Source: Geitlerinema sp. PCC 7407 (GTDB taxonomy: Bacteria; Cyanobacteriota; Cyanobacteriia; PCC-7407). From it: DNA of 64,000 bases. The stretch is from NCBI RefSeq assembly GCF_000317045.1, contig NC_019703.1, positions 124,001 through 188,000 on the forward strand, given 5' to 3'. The position numbers were made by a program, and so were the translations under genes. Positions 1 to 9,428 of the stretch are shown here, in pieces (within the stretch, counting starts at the first letter, position 1; every line of letters begins with the position of its first letter). The notes beneath the pieces were generated by a model. It made no database searches and was not told the origin of the DNA. It saw only the letters and a program-made list of their open reading frames with translations.

Positions 1-746
1 AAACCGCAGAAGTCTAGCGATCTCGACTGCTGGGTTTTGACTGCAGCGTGAACTTCAGCGTTTGAGATGATTCACTCTTCGTCTTTGGCAGTCTTGATAT
101 CCCCATCGCGTGCCCGCTGAATCTCCGTTGGGTTCTTGGCGCTTCTCTTCACTGCTCACGCGATCGTCCTCTACCAGCCGCCTTCTGTCCCTACTTGATC
201 TGGGGCGGGGGCGGCTAAACTTTTGGAGCCCGAGGGACCCCTCTGGGCCATACGCCACTTTTCAATCCCTGCCAAAAGTTACAGTAAGGTAGTGATACAG
301 GGTGATAGAGCTGACAATTTCTAAGGGCGATCGCAGTAAAGTAGAGAAAATTCCTAAATAAAATTAACTCTCGCCATACCCTAACCGATGTTCTGCTGCT
401 CGGCGCGTTCCTGAGCTTTTTCTCCCGACAAAACTACGCTTCTTAGGCGATAAAATCGCGACGGCTGGGTTCTCCAAACTATCCAGCCAACCGCCTCACT
501 AGACTCCTGTGCGATCGCTCAGACTCATGCTCCGTACAGCCAGCGGCAGCCGCCAAACATTCTAGGGTTTGCGCCACTGTAGATTCTGATAGAACAGTTA
601 TCTTTATAAAGACTAATGCAGTGCCAGGGGCTACTCCGTAGCTTCACGGAGGCGCTCTCCCCCTATCCCCTCGCTTTTAGCACTGGACAACCATATAGAT
701 GCGTCCCCCAACCACGCAGATGGTCCAAGGCAACGGTACCCAAAAA
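1..746. other. 5' intergenic region, no gene seen
   Basis: No reading frame here has protein-like composition or a convincing ribosome binding site. The segment is less G+C-rich in parts (about 290-360) and contains scattered HIP1 octamers. An A+T-rich stretch at about 597-615 (TTATCTTTATAAAGAC) could hold a -10 region for the kinase gene downstream, but no matching -35 is clear. Confidence 0.4.
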
Positions 747-2372
747 ATGACAGACTCCAGGCCAGATCCCAGCGTCGGCAGACTGCTCGATAAGCGGTAT
801 CAGTTGGTGGAACTGATTGGGCAAGGAGCGATGGGCCGCGTCTACCGCGCACAGCACGTGCTGCTAGGCGGCTCCGTCGCCGTCAAATTCTTGTCCCATA
901 CCCTGCTCAGCCAGCGAATGCGGACCCGCTTCTTTGACGAAGCCAAAACCTGTGCCCAGCTCGGCCAAAAAAGCATTCATATTGTCCGTGTGACCGACTA
1001 CGGCGTTGACGAAGACGAGATTCCGTTTTACGTCATGGAGTTTCTCCAGGGAGATAGCCTCAGCGACATCATCAATGAGGCACCGCTCGCTGTACCTCGC
1101 TTCCTCGGGCTGGCGCGCCAGATTTGCCTCGGCTTGCAGTGCGCCCACGAAGGCATCCTCATCGACAAAAAGCTCTGTCCGATCATTCACCGGGACATCA
1201 AGCCCAGCAACATTCTCGTCACCCAAGACTCCTCCTTCGGAGAGCTCGCCAAAATCCTCGACTTTGGCATTGCAAAGCTGCTGCAAGAGGACAGCCAGCA
1301 GACGAACTGCTTCATGGGAACCCTGGCCTACGCCTCCCCCGAGCAGATGGAAGGTCGCGAACTGGACAATCGCTCAGACATTTATAGTCTCGGCGTCATG
1401 ATGTTCCAGATGCTGACCACCAAAATGCCGCTCCAGGCCGACGTTCACACCTTTGGTGGCTGGTACAAAGCCCACCATACCCAGCGGCCGCGCACCTTCG
1501 AGTCCATCTCTCCCAGCCTGAAGCTGCCCAAGATGCTTGAGCACTTGGTCATGGCGTGTCTGGAAAAGCAGCCGGAAAACCGGCCCCAGACCGTCGAAGA
1601 AATTTTGCGGGCCATCGAGCCTCTAGAGCAGCGTTTTGGCATGGGGCGTCAGCTGGGTCAGCGGATTGGCGCTGCGCTCTCCAAGATCCCGGTGACGCCT
1701 ACCTCCTCGGAGCCCAAGCCTTCCCAGGAAACCATGCGACAGCCGGTGTCGCCGCCCTCGATTCCGCCCCTGCCGGCCTCTGCCCAGGTTACTTCTACAG
1801 AGATGATCTGTCGTGCCCAAGCTTGGCCTGCCAACAAGCCCATTGCCCAGATTGTCTTCCCTCAGCTGCTCAAGACCGAGACGGAGACGGTGGTGACGCT
1901 GTGGGCGATGCTGCCCAAGCAGGAAATCGACAATCTGGTGCTGAGCAAGCTCTACAACCGGCTCTACCACAACTATCTGTGTACGATGTCGCCCCATCCG
2001 ATGCTGCTGTGGATTACGGGCCTGTTTAACCACTTCATCCATGAGGAGCAAGGACCCCGCTGGTTTCGGTCGTTTCTGGATCTCAAGTCTCCCCAAGGGC
2101 GCGAGGTGGTGCATCACCTGGCGGAGACGGGCAACTACCGCATCTTGCTGTTTGCGCTCGAGGATCCCTCTCGCTGCGGCAACGTGATCTCGATGACGGT
2201 GAACCCCCATCAATGTACGCTGCTCAAGCAGTGGCTGGTCACGAGCCAAAGCTGGACGCCTACGGCCCAGTCCTCGATGAGTAAGGATCTGCTGCGGGTG
2301 GAGTTTGATCGGATCAAGCCCAAGCTGCAACAGGAGCTCCAGGCCCAAAAGACGATGCCGCCGATCGCCTAG
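747..2372 (+). CDS. Serine/threonine protein kinase with cyanobacterial C-terminal domain
   Basis: Eukaryotic-type Ser/Thr kinase of about 541 residues. Counting from the ATG at 747, the glycine loop IGQGAMGRVY is near 24-33, the ATP-binding lysine in VAVKFL is K47, the catalytic loop HRDIKPSN has D150, and the metal-binding DFG has D172, so the enzyme should be active. The kinase domain ends near residue 280. A Pro/Ser/Thr-rich linker follows, then about 190 residues of a separate domain that I do not recognise beyond its presence in cyanobacterial kinases. There is no transmembrane segment, so it is probably cytosolic. In-frame ATGs also exist at 699 and 720; 747 was chosen because it places the start just before the GRLLDKRYQL segment that opens such kinases. 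None of the starts has a good ribosome binding site. The substrate is unknown. Confidence 0.85.
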   Translation: MTDSRPDPSVGRLLDKRYQLVELIGQGAMGRVYRAQHVLLGGSVAVKFLSHTLLSQRMRTRFFDEAKTCAQLGQKSIHIVRVTDYGVDEDEIPFYVMEFLQGDSLSDIINEAPLAVPRFLGLARQICLGLQCAHEGILIDKKLCPIIHRDIKPSNILVTQDSSFGELAKILDFGIAKLLQEDSQQTNCFMGTLAYASPEQMEGRELDNRSDIYSLGVMMFQMLTTKMPLQADVHTFGGWYKAHHTQRPRTFESISPSLKLPKMLEHLVMACLEKQPENRPQTVEEILRAIEPLEQRFGMGRQLGQRIGAALSKIPVTPTSSEPKPSQETMRQPVSPPSIPPLPASAQVTSTEMICRAQAWPANKPIAQIVFPQLLKTETETVVTLWAMLPKQEIDNLVLSKLYNRLYHNYLCTMSPHPMLLWITGLFNHFIHEEQGPRWFRSFLDLKSPQGREVVHHLAETGNYRILLFALEDPSRCGNVISMTVNPHQCTLLKQWLVTSQSWTPTAQSSMSKDLLRVEFDRIKPKLQQELQAQKTMPPIA

Positions 2373-2433
2373 GGCGAGATACGGGCAGCGTGCGCCACAA
2401 TGGAAGCTGGCCTTGAGTTCTGGGAGCAAGAGG

Positions 2434-3870
2434 ATGGTGGCGACACAGCAGCAGATAGGGGCGCGAGCCTGGGCTAAGGCGATCGCCCGTCCCGCCCAAG
2501 AGTTTGATCTTCAGCCCTTGCGGGTGCTCTCGGGCCAGATTCCGGCAGGGCTGCGGGGGTCTCTCTATCGCAACGGTCCAGCCCGCCTAGAGCGGGGGGG
2601 CTTGCGGGTCGGTCACTGGTTTGACGGGGACGGAGCGGTCCTAGGCGTGCACTTTCGCGAGGAGGGTGCAGCGGCGGTGTACCGCTATGTGCAGTCAGCG
2701 GGCTACCAAGATGAGGCGGCCGCAGACCAGTTTCTCTACGGCAACTACGGCATGATGGCGCCGGGGCCGATCTGGGAGCGCTGGACGCAGCAAATCAAGA
2801 ATGCGGCGAATACGTCGGTGCTGGCGCTGCCCGAGAAGCTGCTGGCGCTGTGGGAGGGCGGCAAGCCCCACGCCCTGGACCTGGAGACCCTGGAAACCCA
2901 GGGCATTGATGACCTGGCGGAACTAACCGGTAGCTTGACCTATTCGGCCCACCCCAAAGTCGACGCCCAGAGCGGCGAGATCTACAACTTCGGGGTGGCG
3001 GCGGGGGCAAACTCGACGCTGAATCTGTATCGGAGCGATCGCACAGGGAAAATCTTGCAAAAAGGCGAAGTGCAGCTGCGGGGCGTGCCGCTGATCCATG
3101 ACTTTGCCCTAGCGGGGCGCTACCTGGTGTTTTGCATTCCGCCGGTGCGCATGAATCCTTTGCCGGCGCTGTTTGGCCTCAGCAGCTTTAGTGATGCCCT
3201 GCGCTGGCAGCCCAAATACGGAACCCAGATCGTGGTGGTCGATCGCGACACCCTGGAGGTCGTAAGCTGGGCGGATACAGATCCGTGGTATCAGTGGCAC
3301 TTTGGCCATGGCTTCGAGGCCAGTGACGGCTCGGTGGTGCTGGACTTGGTGCGCTACGAGGACTTCCAGACCAATCGGTATCTCCAGGAAGTGGCCTCGG
3401 GCCTCACCCAAACCGCTGCGCCCAGCCGCCTCGAGCAGGTGCGCCTCGATCCCCAAACGGGCAAGGTGCTCTCCACCACGACCTTGGTCGATCGTACCTG
3501 TGAGTTTCCGGTGGTTCCGCTGGCCCGTAGCGGTCAGCCGGATGCGCCGACCTACTTGTCCATCCACCGGGAGGGCGCTGAGGTGGGCCGAGAGATGTTT
3601 GGGGCGATCGCCCGCTTTGATCCCGCAACTGAACACCTCGACGTGGCAGACTGCGGCGACGATCGCTATCCCATGGAGCCCATCTACGCCCCCGATGCCG
3701 CCGACCCCAGCCGGGGCTGGGTGCTGACGGTTGTCTTTGATGGCGCTACGGAAACCAGCGAAGTGTGGATCTATGAAGGCGATCGCCTGTCCGCTGGCCC
3801 GGTGGCCCGTCTGGCCCTGCCCAGCGTTGTCCCCATGGGCTTTCACGGCACTTGGCGATCGCGCCCCTAG
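2434..3870 (+). CDS. Carotenoid cleavage oxygenase (RPE65/apocarotenoid oxygenase family)
   Basis: Non-haem iron(II) dioxygenase of about 478 residues, predicted to cleave a carotenoid or apocarotenoid double bond to give aldehydes such as retinal. The four iron-binding histidines of the family can be placed: H173 (SAHPKVD), H222 (LIHDFAL), H289 (WHFGHGFE) and H471 near the C-terminus (FHGTW). The N-terminal SLYRNGPA and HWFDGDG motifs are also typical. The ATG at 2434 is preceded by GGGAG seven bases upstream; an upstream in-frame codon at 2305 would overlap the kinase gene and add an Arg-rich tail unlike the family. The gene follows the kinase in the same direction by 61 bases. The exact substrate cannot be read from sequence. 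Confidence 0.9.
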   Translation: MVATQQQIGARAWAKAIARPAQEFDLQPLRVLSGQIPAGLRGSLYRNGPARLERGGLRVGHWFDGDGAVLGVHFREEGAAAVYRYVQSAGYQDEAAADQFLYGNYGMMAPGPIWERWTQQIKNAANTSVLALPEKLLALWEGGKPHALDLETLETQGIDDLAELTGSLTYSAHPKVDAQSGEIYNFGVAAGANSTLNLYRSDRTGKILQKGEVQLRGVPLIHDFALAGRYLVFCIPPVRMNPLPALFGLSSFSDALRWQPKYGTQIVVVDRDTLEVVSWADTDPWYQWHFGHGFEASDGSVVLDLVRYEDFQTNRYLQEVASGLTQTAAPSRLEQVRLDPQTGKVLSTTTLVDRTCEFPVVPLARSGQPDAPTYLSIHREGAEVGREMFGAIARFDPATEHLDVADCGDDRYPMEPIYAPDAADPSRGWVLTVVFDGATETSEVWIYEGDRLSAGPVARLALPSVVPMGFHGTWRSRP

Positions 3871-3968
3871 CGTCCCGGCCCAGCAGATCCCAACGCCCCT
3901 GAATCAGCGACTTATAATGTTGATTCACCTTGCACTCTTTTACCTTGCGTCTCGGCTTGTCGCCCACC

Positions 3969-5321
3969 ATGAACAACCCTTCTCGCCGCTATCACATCAC
4001 CACCTTCGGCTGCCAGATGAACAAAGCCGACTCCGAGCGCATGGCCGGCATTTTGGAGGAGATGGGGTTTGAATTTTCTGAAGACCCCAACGATGCAAGC
4101 GTCATTCTTTACAACACCTGCACCATTCGCGACAACGCCGAGCAAAAGGTGTACTCCTACCTCGGGCGTCAGGCCCGCCGCAAGCACGACGACCCGAACT
4201 TGACGCTGATCGTGGCGGGGTGCGTCGCTCAACAAGAAGGCGAAGCGCTCCTGCGGCGGGTGCCCGAGCTGGACCTGGTGATGGGGCCTCAGCACGCCAA
4301 CCGCCTGAAAGACTTGCTAGAGCAGGTCTTTGACGGCAATCAGGTGGTCGCTACCGAGCCGATCCAGATTGTCGAAGACATCACCAAGCCCCGGCGCGAC
4401 AGCACCGTCACCGCCTGGGTCAACGTGATCTACGGCTGCAACGAGCGCTGCACCTACTGCGTCGTGCCCGGCGTCCGCGGCCTGGAGCAGTCTCGCACCC
4501 CCGAAGCCATCCGGGCCGAAATGGAGGCGCTGAGCCGTCAGGGCTACAAAGAGGTGACGCTCCTAGGCCAAAACATCGATGCCTACGGCCGCGACCTGCC
4601 GGGAGCCACGCCGGAAGGGCGACACCAGCACACCCTCACGGATTTGCTGTACTTCGTGCATGATGTGCCGGGCATCGAGCGCATCCGCTTTGCGACCAGC
4701 CATCCGCGCTACTTCACCGAGCGCCTGATCCGGGCCTGCGCAGAGCTGCCCAAGGTGTGTGAGCACTTCCACATTCCCTTCCAGTCCGGCGACAATGACG
4801 TGCTCAAGGCGATGGCGCGGGGCTACACGGTGGAGAAATACCGCCGGATCATCCAGATGATTCGGGAGTACATGCCCGACGCGTCCATCAGCGCTGACGC
4901 CATTGTGGGCTTCCCGGGAGAAACCGAAGAGCAGTTTGAAAATACTCTCAAGCTGGTGGATGACATTGGCTTTGATTTGCTGAACACGGCGGCCTACTCG
5001 CCCCGCCCGGGCACCCCTGCCGCCACCTGGGAGGGTCAGCTCAGCGAAGAGGTCAAAGCCGATCGCCTCCAGCGCCTCAATCACCTAGTGTCGGTCAAGG
5101 CCGCCGAGCGATCGCTGCGCTACCAGGACCGCATCGAAGAAGTCTTGGTCGAAGACCAAAATCCCAAGGATCCCAGCCAGGTCATGGGCCGCACCCGTGG
5201 CAACCGGCTGACCTTCTTCGCGGGCGACATCCAGGAGCTGCGCGGCCAGGTGGTGAAGGTCAAGATTACCGAGGTGCGCGCCTTTAGCCTGACGGGCGAA
5301 AGCTTGCTCGTCACTGCCTAG
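3969..5321 (+). CDS. miaB: tRNA-2-methylthio-N6-dimethylallyladenosine synthase MiaB
   Basis: Radical SAM methylthiotransferase (about 450 aa) that adds the 2-methylthio group to i6A37 of tRNAs reading UNN codons. The N-terminal UPF0004 domain supplies the auxiliary-cluster cysteines C15 (TFGCQMN), C51 (NTCTIR) and C85 (VAGCVAQ). The radical SAM cluster motif is C157-x3-C161-x2-C164 (GCNERCTYC). A C-terminal TRAM region follows (about 385-450). The ATG at 3969 gives the compact N-terminus usual for the family; an upstream TTG at 3930 is possible but less likely. A perfect hairpin terminator lies 24 bases past the stop. Confidence 0.96.
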   Translation: MNNPSRRYHITTFGCQMNKADSERMAGILEEMGFEFSEDPNDASVILYNTCTIRDNAEQKVYSYLGRQARRKHDDPNLTLIVAGCVAQQEGEALLRRVPELDLVMGPQHANRLKDLLEQVFDGNQVVATEPIQIVEDITKPRRDSTVTAWVNVIYGCNERCTYCVVPGVRGLEQSRTPEAIRAEMEALSRQGYKEVTLLGQNIDAYGRDLPGATPEGRHQHTLTDLLYFVHDVPGIERIRFATSHPRYFTERLIRACAELPKVCEHFHIPFQSGDNDVLKAMARGYTVEKYRRIIQMIREYMPDASISADAIVGFPGETEEQFENTLKLVDDIGFDLLNTAAYSPRPGTPAATWEGQLSEEVKADRLQRLNHLVSVKAAERSLRYQDRIEEVLVEDQNPKDPSQVMGRTRGNRLTFFAGDIQELRGQVVKVKITEVRAFSLTGESLLVTA

Positions 5322-5344
5322 GCGATCGCCGCGAAAGAACGAAA

Positions 5345-5370
5345 AAAGGGCGTCCAATCGGACGCCCTTT
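5345..5370. terminator. Bidirectional intrinsic terminator between miaB and the SLH gene
   Basis: Perfect inverted repeat: AAAGGGCGTCC, loop AATC, GGACGCCCTTT. A-tract on the left and T-tract on the right let it serve both convergent genes. Confidence 0.85.
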
Positions 5371-5442
5371 GTGGGATTACAAGGTGAAGATGGTGCGTTC
5401 AGGGGCGATCGCCCCTAAACGTCGCGAGTCTCTAGGCTGCAA

Positions 5443-7008
5443 TTACGGCTTGCCGCTGCCAGGAGTCCGGCCGGTTTCGTCGTTGCTGCCGCCCCGAGGT
5501 GCGGAGTTGCCGGGATCGCATCCCTCAGCACCGTTCCCGATGCCCTGGTTGCAGTTGGGCTTTTTCTTGCCGCCCTCCATTTCCATGTCGTCATCCGTCT
5601 CCATTTCCATTTCCATGTCGTCATCCGCTTCCATCTCCATATCGGTGGAGGTGTTGGTCATGGAGCCAGACACAGAGTTCACGATGTAGGAAGACGAGAT
5701 GGCTTCCACGCGGTTGATGCTGACCAGGGACTGGTACAGGTAGGCCGCTGTTTCGGAGCGGGTCGCCACGCGAGTCAGCTCCAGGCGGTTGGTGTTGGGA
5801 TAGTTCACCATGAGGCCCCGCTCCGTCAGCGCCGCAATCAGAACGCGGTACTCGCTGGGGATGCTGGCTGCGTCGCTGTAGACGCTCAGAATGCTATCGA
5901 CAGAGCGGCTGGTGGTGACGCTGGTGTAGCCCAGGCCGCGAGCCAGGGAAACCAGAATATCCAGGCGGGTCAGGCGAGCTGTCGGGTTGAAGCTGCCGCC
6001 GCTGGCGTTGAGGAAGCCCATGGAGTAAGCACGACGGATCGCGCTGTAGGCCCAGTAGCTGCTGGACACGTCGCTAAAGCTCACCGCTTCGCGCACCATG
6101 GTACGCTCGAAGGCCTTGTTGATCATGGCCGCAAACTGAGCGCGGGTAACCGCTTCGGCGGGACGGTAGCTGCCATCGGGGAAGCCACGAATGATTTCGA
6201 GGGCTGCCAGACGCGTAATGAAGCCTCGGGCCCAGTAGTTGCTGCTGACGTCCGAGAAGCTGATGCGCGATGCCATCGCTTCTAGCTGGCTAGCCGAGAT
6301 GGTGGCGCTAGAGCTGCTGCTGCTGCTGGTCGTGCTGCCGCTGCTCATGCTGCCGCTGGTGCTGCTAGAAGATCCAGAGACAGTGGTGCTGCTGGAGCTG
6401 CTAGAACCTGCGACTGCGGTGGAGCTGCCAGAGGTGCTGGAGCTGGTGGAGGTGCGAGTTTCGGTGGTGCGGACGATGCGGGTGCGCACCGTCTGAGAAA
6501 CGGCCTCATCGTAGGCAACATTGCTGCCGGTGGCGTTGGTGCGATAGACCCACACTTGCTCGCTGTTGGTGGCGACGACGATCCAGCCAGGAACAATTGC
6601 CTGGGTGCAGCCGACTCCTGCGGCTTCGAGACCGAGGCAGCCATTCGGCCAGTTCTGCTGCTGGGCTTCTAGAATCCGGAGGCTGGAAACTTCGATGTTC
6701 TCGGTTTCGGCGATCGACTCAATGACGGCAGTGGCGACAGCGTCCGGCAGAGATGCGTCAGCATCCATGTCGTCATCGCTGTTCATGTCGTCCATGTCAT
6801 CCATGTCGTTCATGCTGTCGTCGCTATCATCACCGGAGTGATCGTCAGCGAGGAGCATTTCGACGGGCTTTTCGGTGGCGACGGTTTCGCTGGCTGCCGT
6901 GGACGCGGGATTTGCAGCATTTGCAACCCCTGGCAGAGAAGCGGCGATCGCAAGCAAACTGGTTAAGAGGGTCGTCTTCCACAAAAGCGCGAGAAGATTT
7001 TGATGCAT
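5443..7008 (-). CDS. Secreted SLH-domain protein with Met/Asp-rich segments
   Basis: 521-residue exported protein. Residues 1-31 form a signal peptide ending in VANA. An acidic Met/Asp segment follows (about 53-85, repeated DDMDDMN units). Next is a compact domain containing QQNWPNGCLGL and CTQAIVPGW, a module seen in other cyanobacterial envelope proteins. A Ser/Thr-rich linker (about 190-245) precedes at least two S-layer homology domains (about 250-400, with FSDVSSNYWARGFI and FSDVSSSYWAYSAI). The tail carries DMEME repeats and a Cys-containing GNGAEGCDPGN motif. SLH domains usually attach proteins to peptidoglycan-linked polymer. The start at 7008 is preceded by GAGG at 8 bases. The Met/Asp repeats are visible as near-repeats in the DNA at 5575-5645. 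Function beyond envelope association is unknown. Confidence 0.85.
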   Translation of the reverse strand: MHQNLLALLWKTTLLTSLLAIAASLPGVANAANPASTAASETVATEKPVEMLLADDHSGDDSDDSMNDMDDMDDMNSDDDMDADASLPDAVATAVIESIAETENIEVSSLRILEAQQQNWPNGCLGLEAAGVGCTQAIVPGWIVVATNSEQVWVYRTNATGSNVAYDEAVSQTVRTRIVRTTETRTSTSSSTSGSSTAVAGSSSSSSTTVSGSSSSTSGSMSSGSTTSSSSSSSATISASQLEAMASRISFSDVSSNYWARGFITRLAALEIIRGFPDGSYRPAEAVTRAQFAAMINKAFERTMVREAVSFSDVSSSYWAYSAIRRAYSMGFLNASGGSFNPTARLTRLDILVSLARGLGYTSVTTSRSVDSILSVYSDAASIPSEYRVLIAALTERGLMVNYPNTNRLELTRVATRSETAAYLYQSLVSINRVEAISSSYIVNSVSGSMTNTSTDMEMEADDDMEMEMETDDDMEMEGGKKKPNCNQGIGNGAEGCDPGNSAPRGGSNDETGRTPGSGKP

Positions 7009-7284
7009 GCGGGAACCTCGGGTGCAGATAAGCGGCTCAATGGACGTTGTTTTGGGGTAAAAGTTTCAGCGCTTTGGCTAAAAAGAAACTCAGATCCCCT
7101 AGGAAAGCAGTCCTGTGGCGATCGCCGCTGTTTGTTAGAAGCTCCAAAAACACGGGCTTCCAGAGCGCTAGGGGACTTTTTGGGCAGGCGGCGATCGCCT
7201 TTTCTTCCTTACAGTCCGTGGTCGTCATCCCCGGAAAACACGGACACTCCCCCAGATTAATCGCAGAATTCCGCAGAACTTGCA

Positions 7285-8589
7285 ATGAAAATCCTGGCGT
7301 ATCTTTACAACGATCCGCTTTTGGACGCTCCGGCGGACCCGACCGAGTGGGGCTGGGACGTGGATCGGGTTTACCAAGACATGGGCGTGGCGGGGGGCCG
7401 GACGGCTCGGCGCGACGAGCGGCCCCAGCTACAGCAGCTTTTGGAGGACTGTCAGGGAGAGCCTGGAGTTTATCTGCTGGTGCGCCGCCTGGAGGATCTG
7501 GGGGAGTCGGTGGAGTCGGTGGGCGATCGCCTGCGGCAGCTAAGTCAGCTGGGGATCCAGGTCATCGCCCTCGATGACGATCCCCAGGTCCACACCCTCC
7601 AGCAGTGGCAAGATCTCCAAGCGCTCCAGCGCAGCCGCCAGATCCGGCGCGGCCACGCCCGCAACCGCGTCAAGGCGCTGCCGCCCCCCGGCAAGGCCCC
7701 CTTCGGCTATCGGCGGGGCAAGGACCGCTACGTGATCGATCGCGCGGCGGCCCCCTTGGTCAAAGAGTTTTTTGACCACTTTTTGCTCTATGGCTCTCTG
7801 CGGGGAGCGGTGCGCTACCTCGAAAAGAAGTACGGCAAGAAAATTTCGGCCTCGACGGGCCAGCGCTGGCTGACCCACCCGGTTTACCGGGGCGACTTGG
7901 CCTACGCCAATGGGGACATCGTGCCGGAGACCCACGCGCCGATCCTGGCGCGGGAGGAGGCTGCCCAGGTGGATCGGCTGCTGCGCCGCAACCGCCGCCT
8001 GGCCCCCCGCACCGCCAGTGCCCCGCGATCGCTGGCAGGATTGGTGCGCTGCCAGAGTTGCGAGTCTCCCATGACCGTCACCCGCGTCACCGCGCGCCGC
8101 CAGCCCGGCGAGTATCTGTATCTGCGGCCCCAGGCCTGCCCGCACCGCCCCAAGTGCCGCGCCCTGCCCTACGGTGAGGTTCTCGACCAGACGATTCGGG
8201 CCATTTGCCAAACGCTGCCCCCGGCCACCGCCGCCGCCAATGTGCCGGGCCTCGACGCCGCCAAGGCGCAGATCGAAGGAGCGATCGCCCGCCAGCAGAC
8301 GGTTTTGCAGCAGATCCCGGATCTGCTGGCCCAGGGCATTTTCGATGCGTCCACTGCCGAGCTGCGCGCCTACACCCTGCGCACCGAAGTTGCCGCCTTG
8401 CAGGCCCAGCTAGCGCAGCTGCCGCCGGTCAACCTGCGGGCGATCGCCCAGACCGTCTCGATTCCCCAGTTCTGGCTCGACCTCTCCGAGGCAGAGCGCC
8501 GCTTCTTTTTTCGGGAGTTCCTGCGCCACATCGACATCGTGCGGCCCGCCGCAGCCCCGTGGCACATCGAGCTACAGTTTATTTTCTAG
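7285..8589 (+). CDS. Large serine recombinase-like protein with degenerate catalytic domain
   Basis: 434-residue protein with the layout of a large serine recombinase (XisF-like in cyanobacteria). An N-terminal resolvase-like fold (about 1-100) is followed by a Recombinase DNA-binding domain (PPPGKAPFGYRRGKDRYVID, then the TGQRWLTHPVYRGDLAYANG segment). A zinc ribbon follows with C256-x2-C259 and C285-x5-C291, and then a coiled coil (about 315-380). The N-terminal domain looks inactive. Where active enzymes have Y-x-R-x-S this protein has YLYND, and where they have DRLxR it has EDLGE, so the nucleophilic serine and two active-site arginines appear missing. RP-LQQLL is retained. It may bind DNA without cutting it, or the nucleophile may lie elsewhere. 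It stands alone, with no attachment site or mobile-element partner recognised nearby. Confidence 0.8.
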   Translation: MKILAYLYNDPLLDAPADPTEWGWDVDRVYQDMGVAGGRTARRDERPQLQQLLEDCQGEPGVYLLVRRLEDLGESVESVGDRLRQLSQLGIQVIALDDDPQVHTLQQWQDLQALQRSRQIRRGHARNRVKALPPPGKAPFGYRRGKDRYVIDRAAAPLVKEFFDHFLLYGSLRGAVRYLEKKYGKKISASTGQRWLTHPVYRGDLAYANGDIVPETHAPILAREEAAQVDRLLRRNRRLAPRTASAPRSLAGLVRCQSCESPMTVTRVTARRQPGEYLYLRPQACPHRPKCRALPYGEVLDQTIRAICQTLPPATAAANVPGLDAAKAQIEGAIARQQTVLQQIPDLLAQGIFDASTAELRAYTLRTEVAALQAQLAQLPPVNLRAIAQTVSIPQFWLDLSEAERRFFFREFLRHIDIVRPAAAPWHIELQFIF

Positions 8590-8619
8590 TCACCCTCTGA
8601 GCCCTTGTAAATCTCGGCC

Positions 8620-9120
8620 TCAAAGAATTTGCAGGCCAAAGAAGGCCACAAAAACCAGCAAGCCCACCACCGTGCCGTAGGCACAGGAAAGAAAAAGACG
8701 CGCCGGACTGTGGATTGCGATCGCCAGCAAAATCCCCAAAGAAAAAGAGCACAGCAGCTCCACAACAGGCAGCACCGCATCTGCAAATAAATCCGCCGAA
8801 ATCAGCACCAGCAGGGTCCACAGCCCGCTACACACGAAGAGATTAAACGGGGGAACGGTCGCAGGGAGCCGAAACAGCCGGGTGAAAAACGTCACGTAGA
8901 CAATCACCAAAAAAGGCACCAGACTGGCCGCCAGGCTCTGGAAGCCGTCGCCAAGGCCCACCACAAAACTGCGGGTAATCAGGCCGATCAAAAAGCTCAA
9001 AAAGACCGCAAAGCCCATCGCCGCCGCCCCAAAGTTGAGGATGCGAACGCCCCTCTGTCGACGGCTCTGGACGGCCCGCACTTCGGATTCTGGCTCTTGA
9101 GGCTCTTCGGGCGACACCAT
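8620..9120 (-). CDS. Small integral membrane protein, function unknown
   Basis: 166 residues. A charged cytosolic N-terminus (about 1-25, Glu/Arg-rich) is followed by roughly five hydrophobic segments (about 27-48, 62-84, 92-112, 116-136, 142-165), ending almost at the last membrane span. I do not recognise the family. It converges with the recombinase-like gene, 30 bases from its stop. Reading-frame composition and a clear ATG support it as real. Confidence 0.6.
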   Translation of the reverse strand: MVSPEEPQEPESEVRAVQSRRQRGVRILNFGAAAMGFAVFLSFLIGLITRSFVVGLGDGFQSLAASLVPFLVIVYVTFFTRLFRLPATVPPFNLFVCSGLWTLLVLISADLFADAVLPVVELLCSFSLGILLAIAIHSPARLFLSCAYGTVVGLLVFVAFFGLQIL

Positions 9121-9428
9121 GGTTGCTCCCCTGCGCAGTGGCTGTCTCTGGTTTAGCGCGATCGGGGGCGCTGCGCGACTGTCTAGGGGCAGAAGGCGCG
9201 ATCGCCTGCCCGCAAGCCTTTGCGCCCTTGGCGCGACTCGGGGCCTGGGGCGATCGCCCCAATGTATTCCCCAAGCTGCTCAAAGCGCCACCATCTGTGG
9301 CAATCTGAAAAGCAGGGAACACAGTCGTGCCCGCAGTGTCCGCGATCGCCCCAGCGCCATCAACCGCCTGGGATGCCCCTCGCCGCTGTGCATCTGACGT
9401 CCTCGCGAGCCCATTGAGCGAATTTCCT
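9121..9428. other. Intergenic region upstream of ispG
   Basis: This 308-base divergent region holds several HIP1 octamers and no frame I would call a gene. A long in-frame extension of ispG runs back to 9327, but its sequence is unlike IspG N-termini. Confidence 0.4.

Noticed and set aside
7285-8589. Treating the recombinase-like gene as proof of a mobile element
   Set aside because: No attachment-site repeats, partner excision genes or composition shift were found around it, and its active site looks lost.
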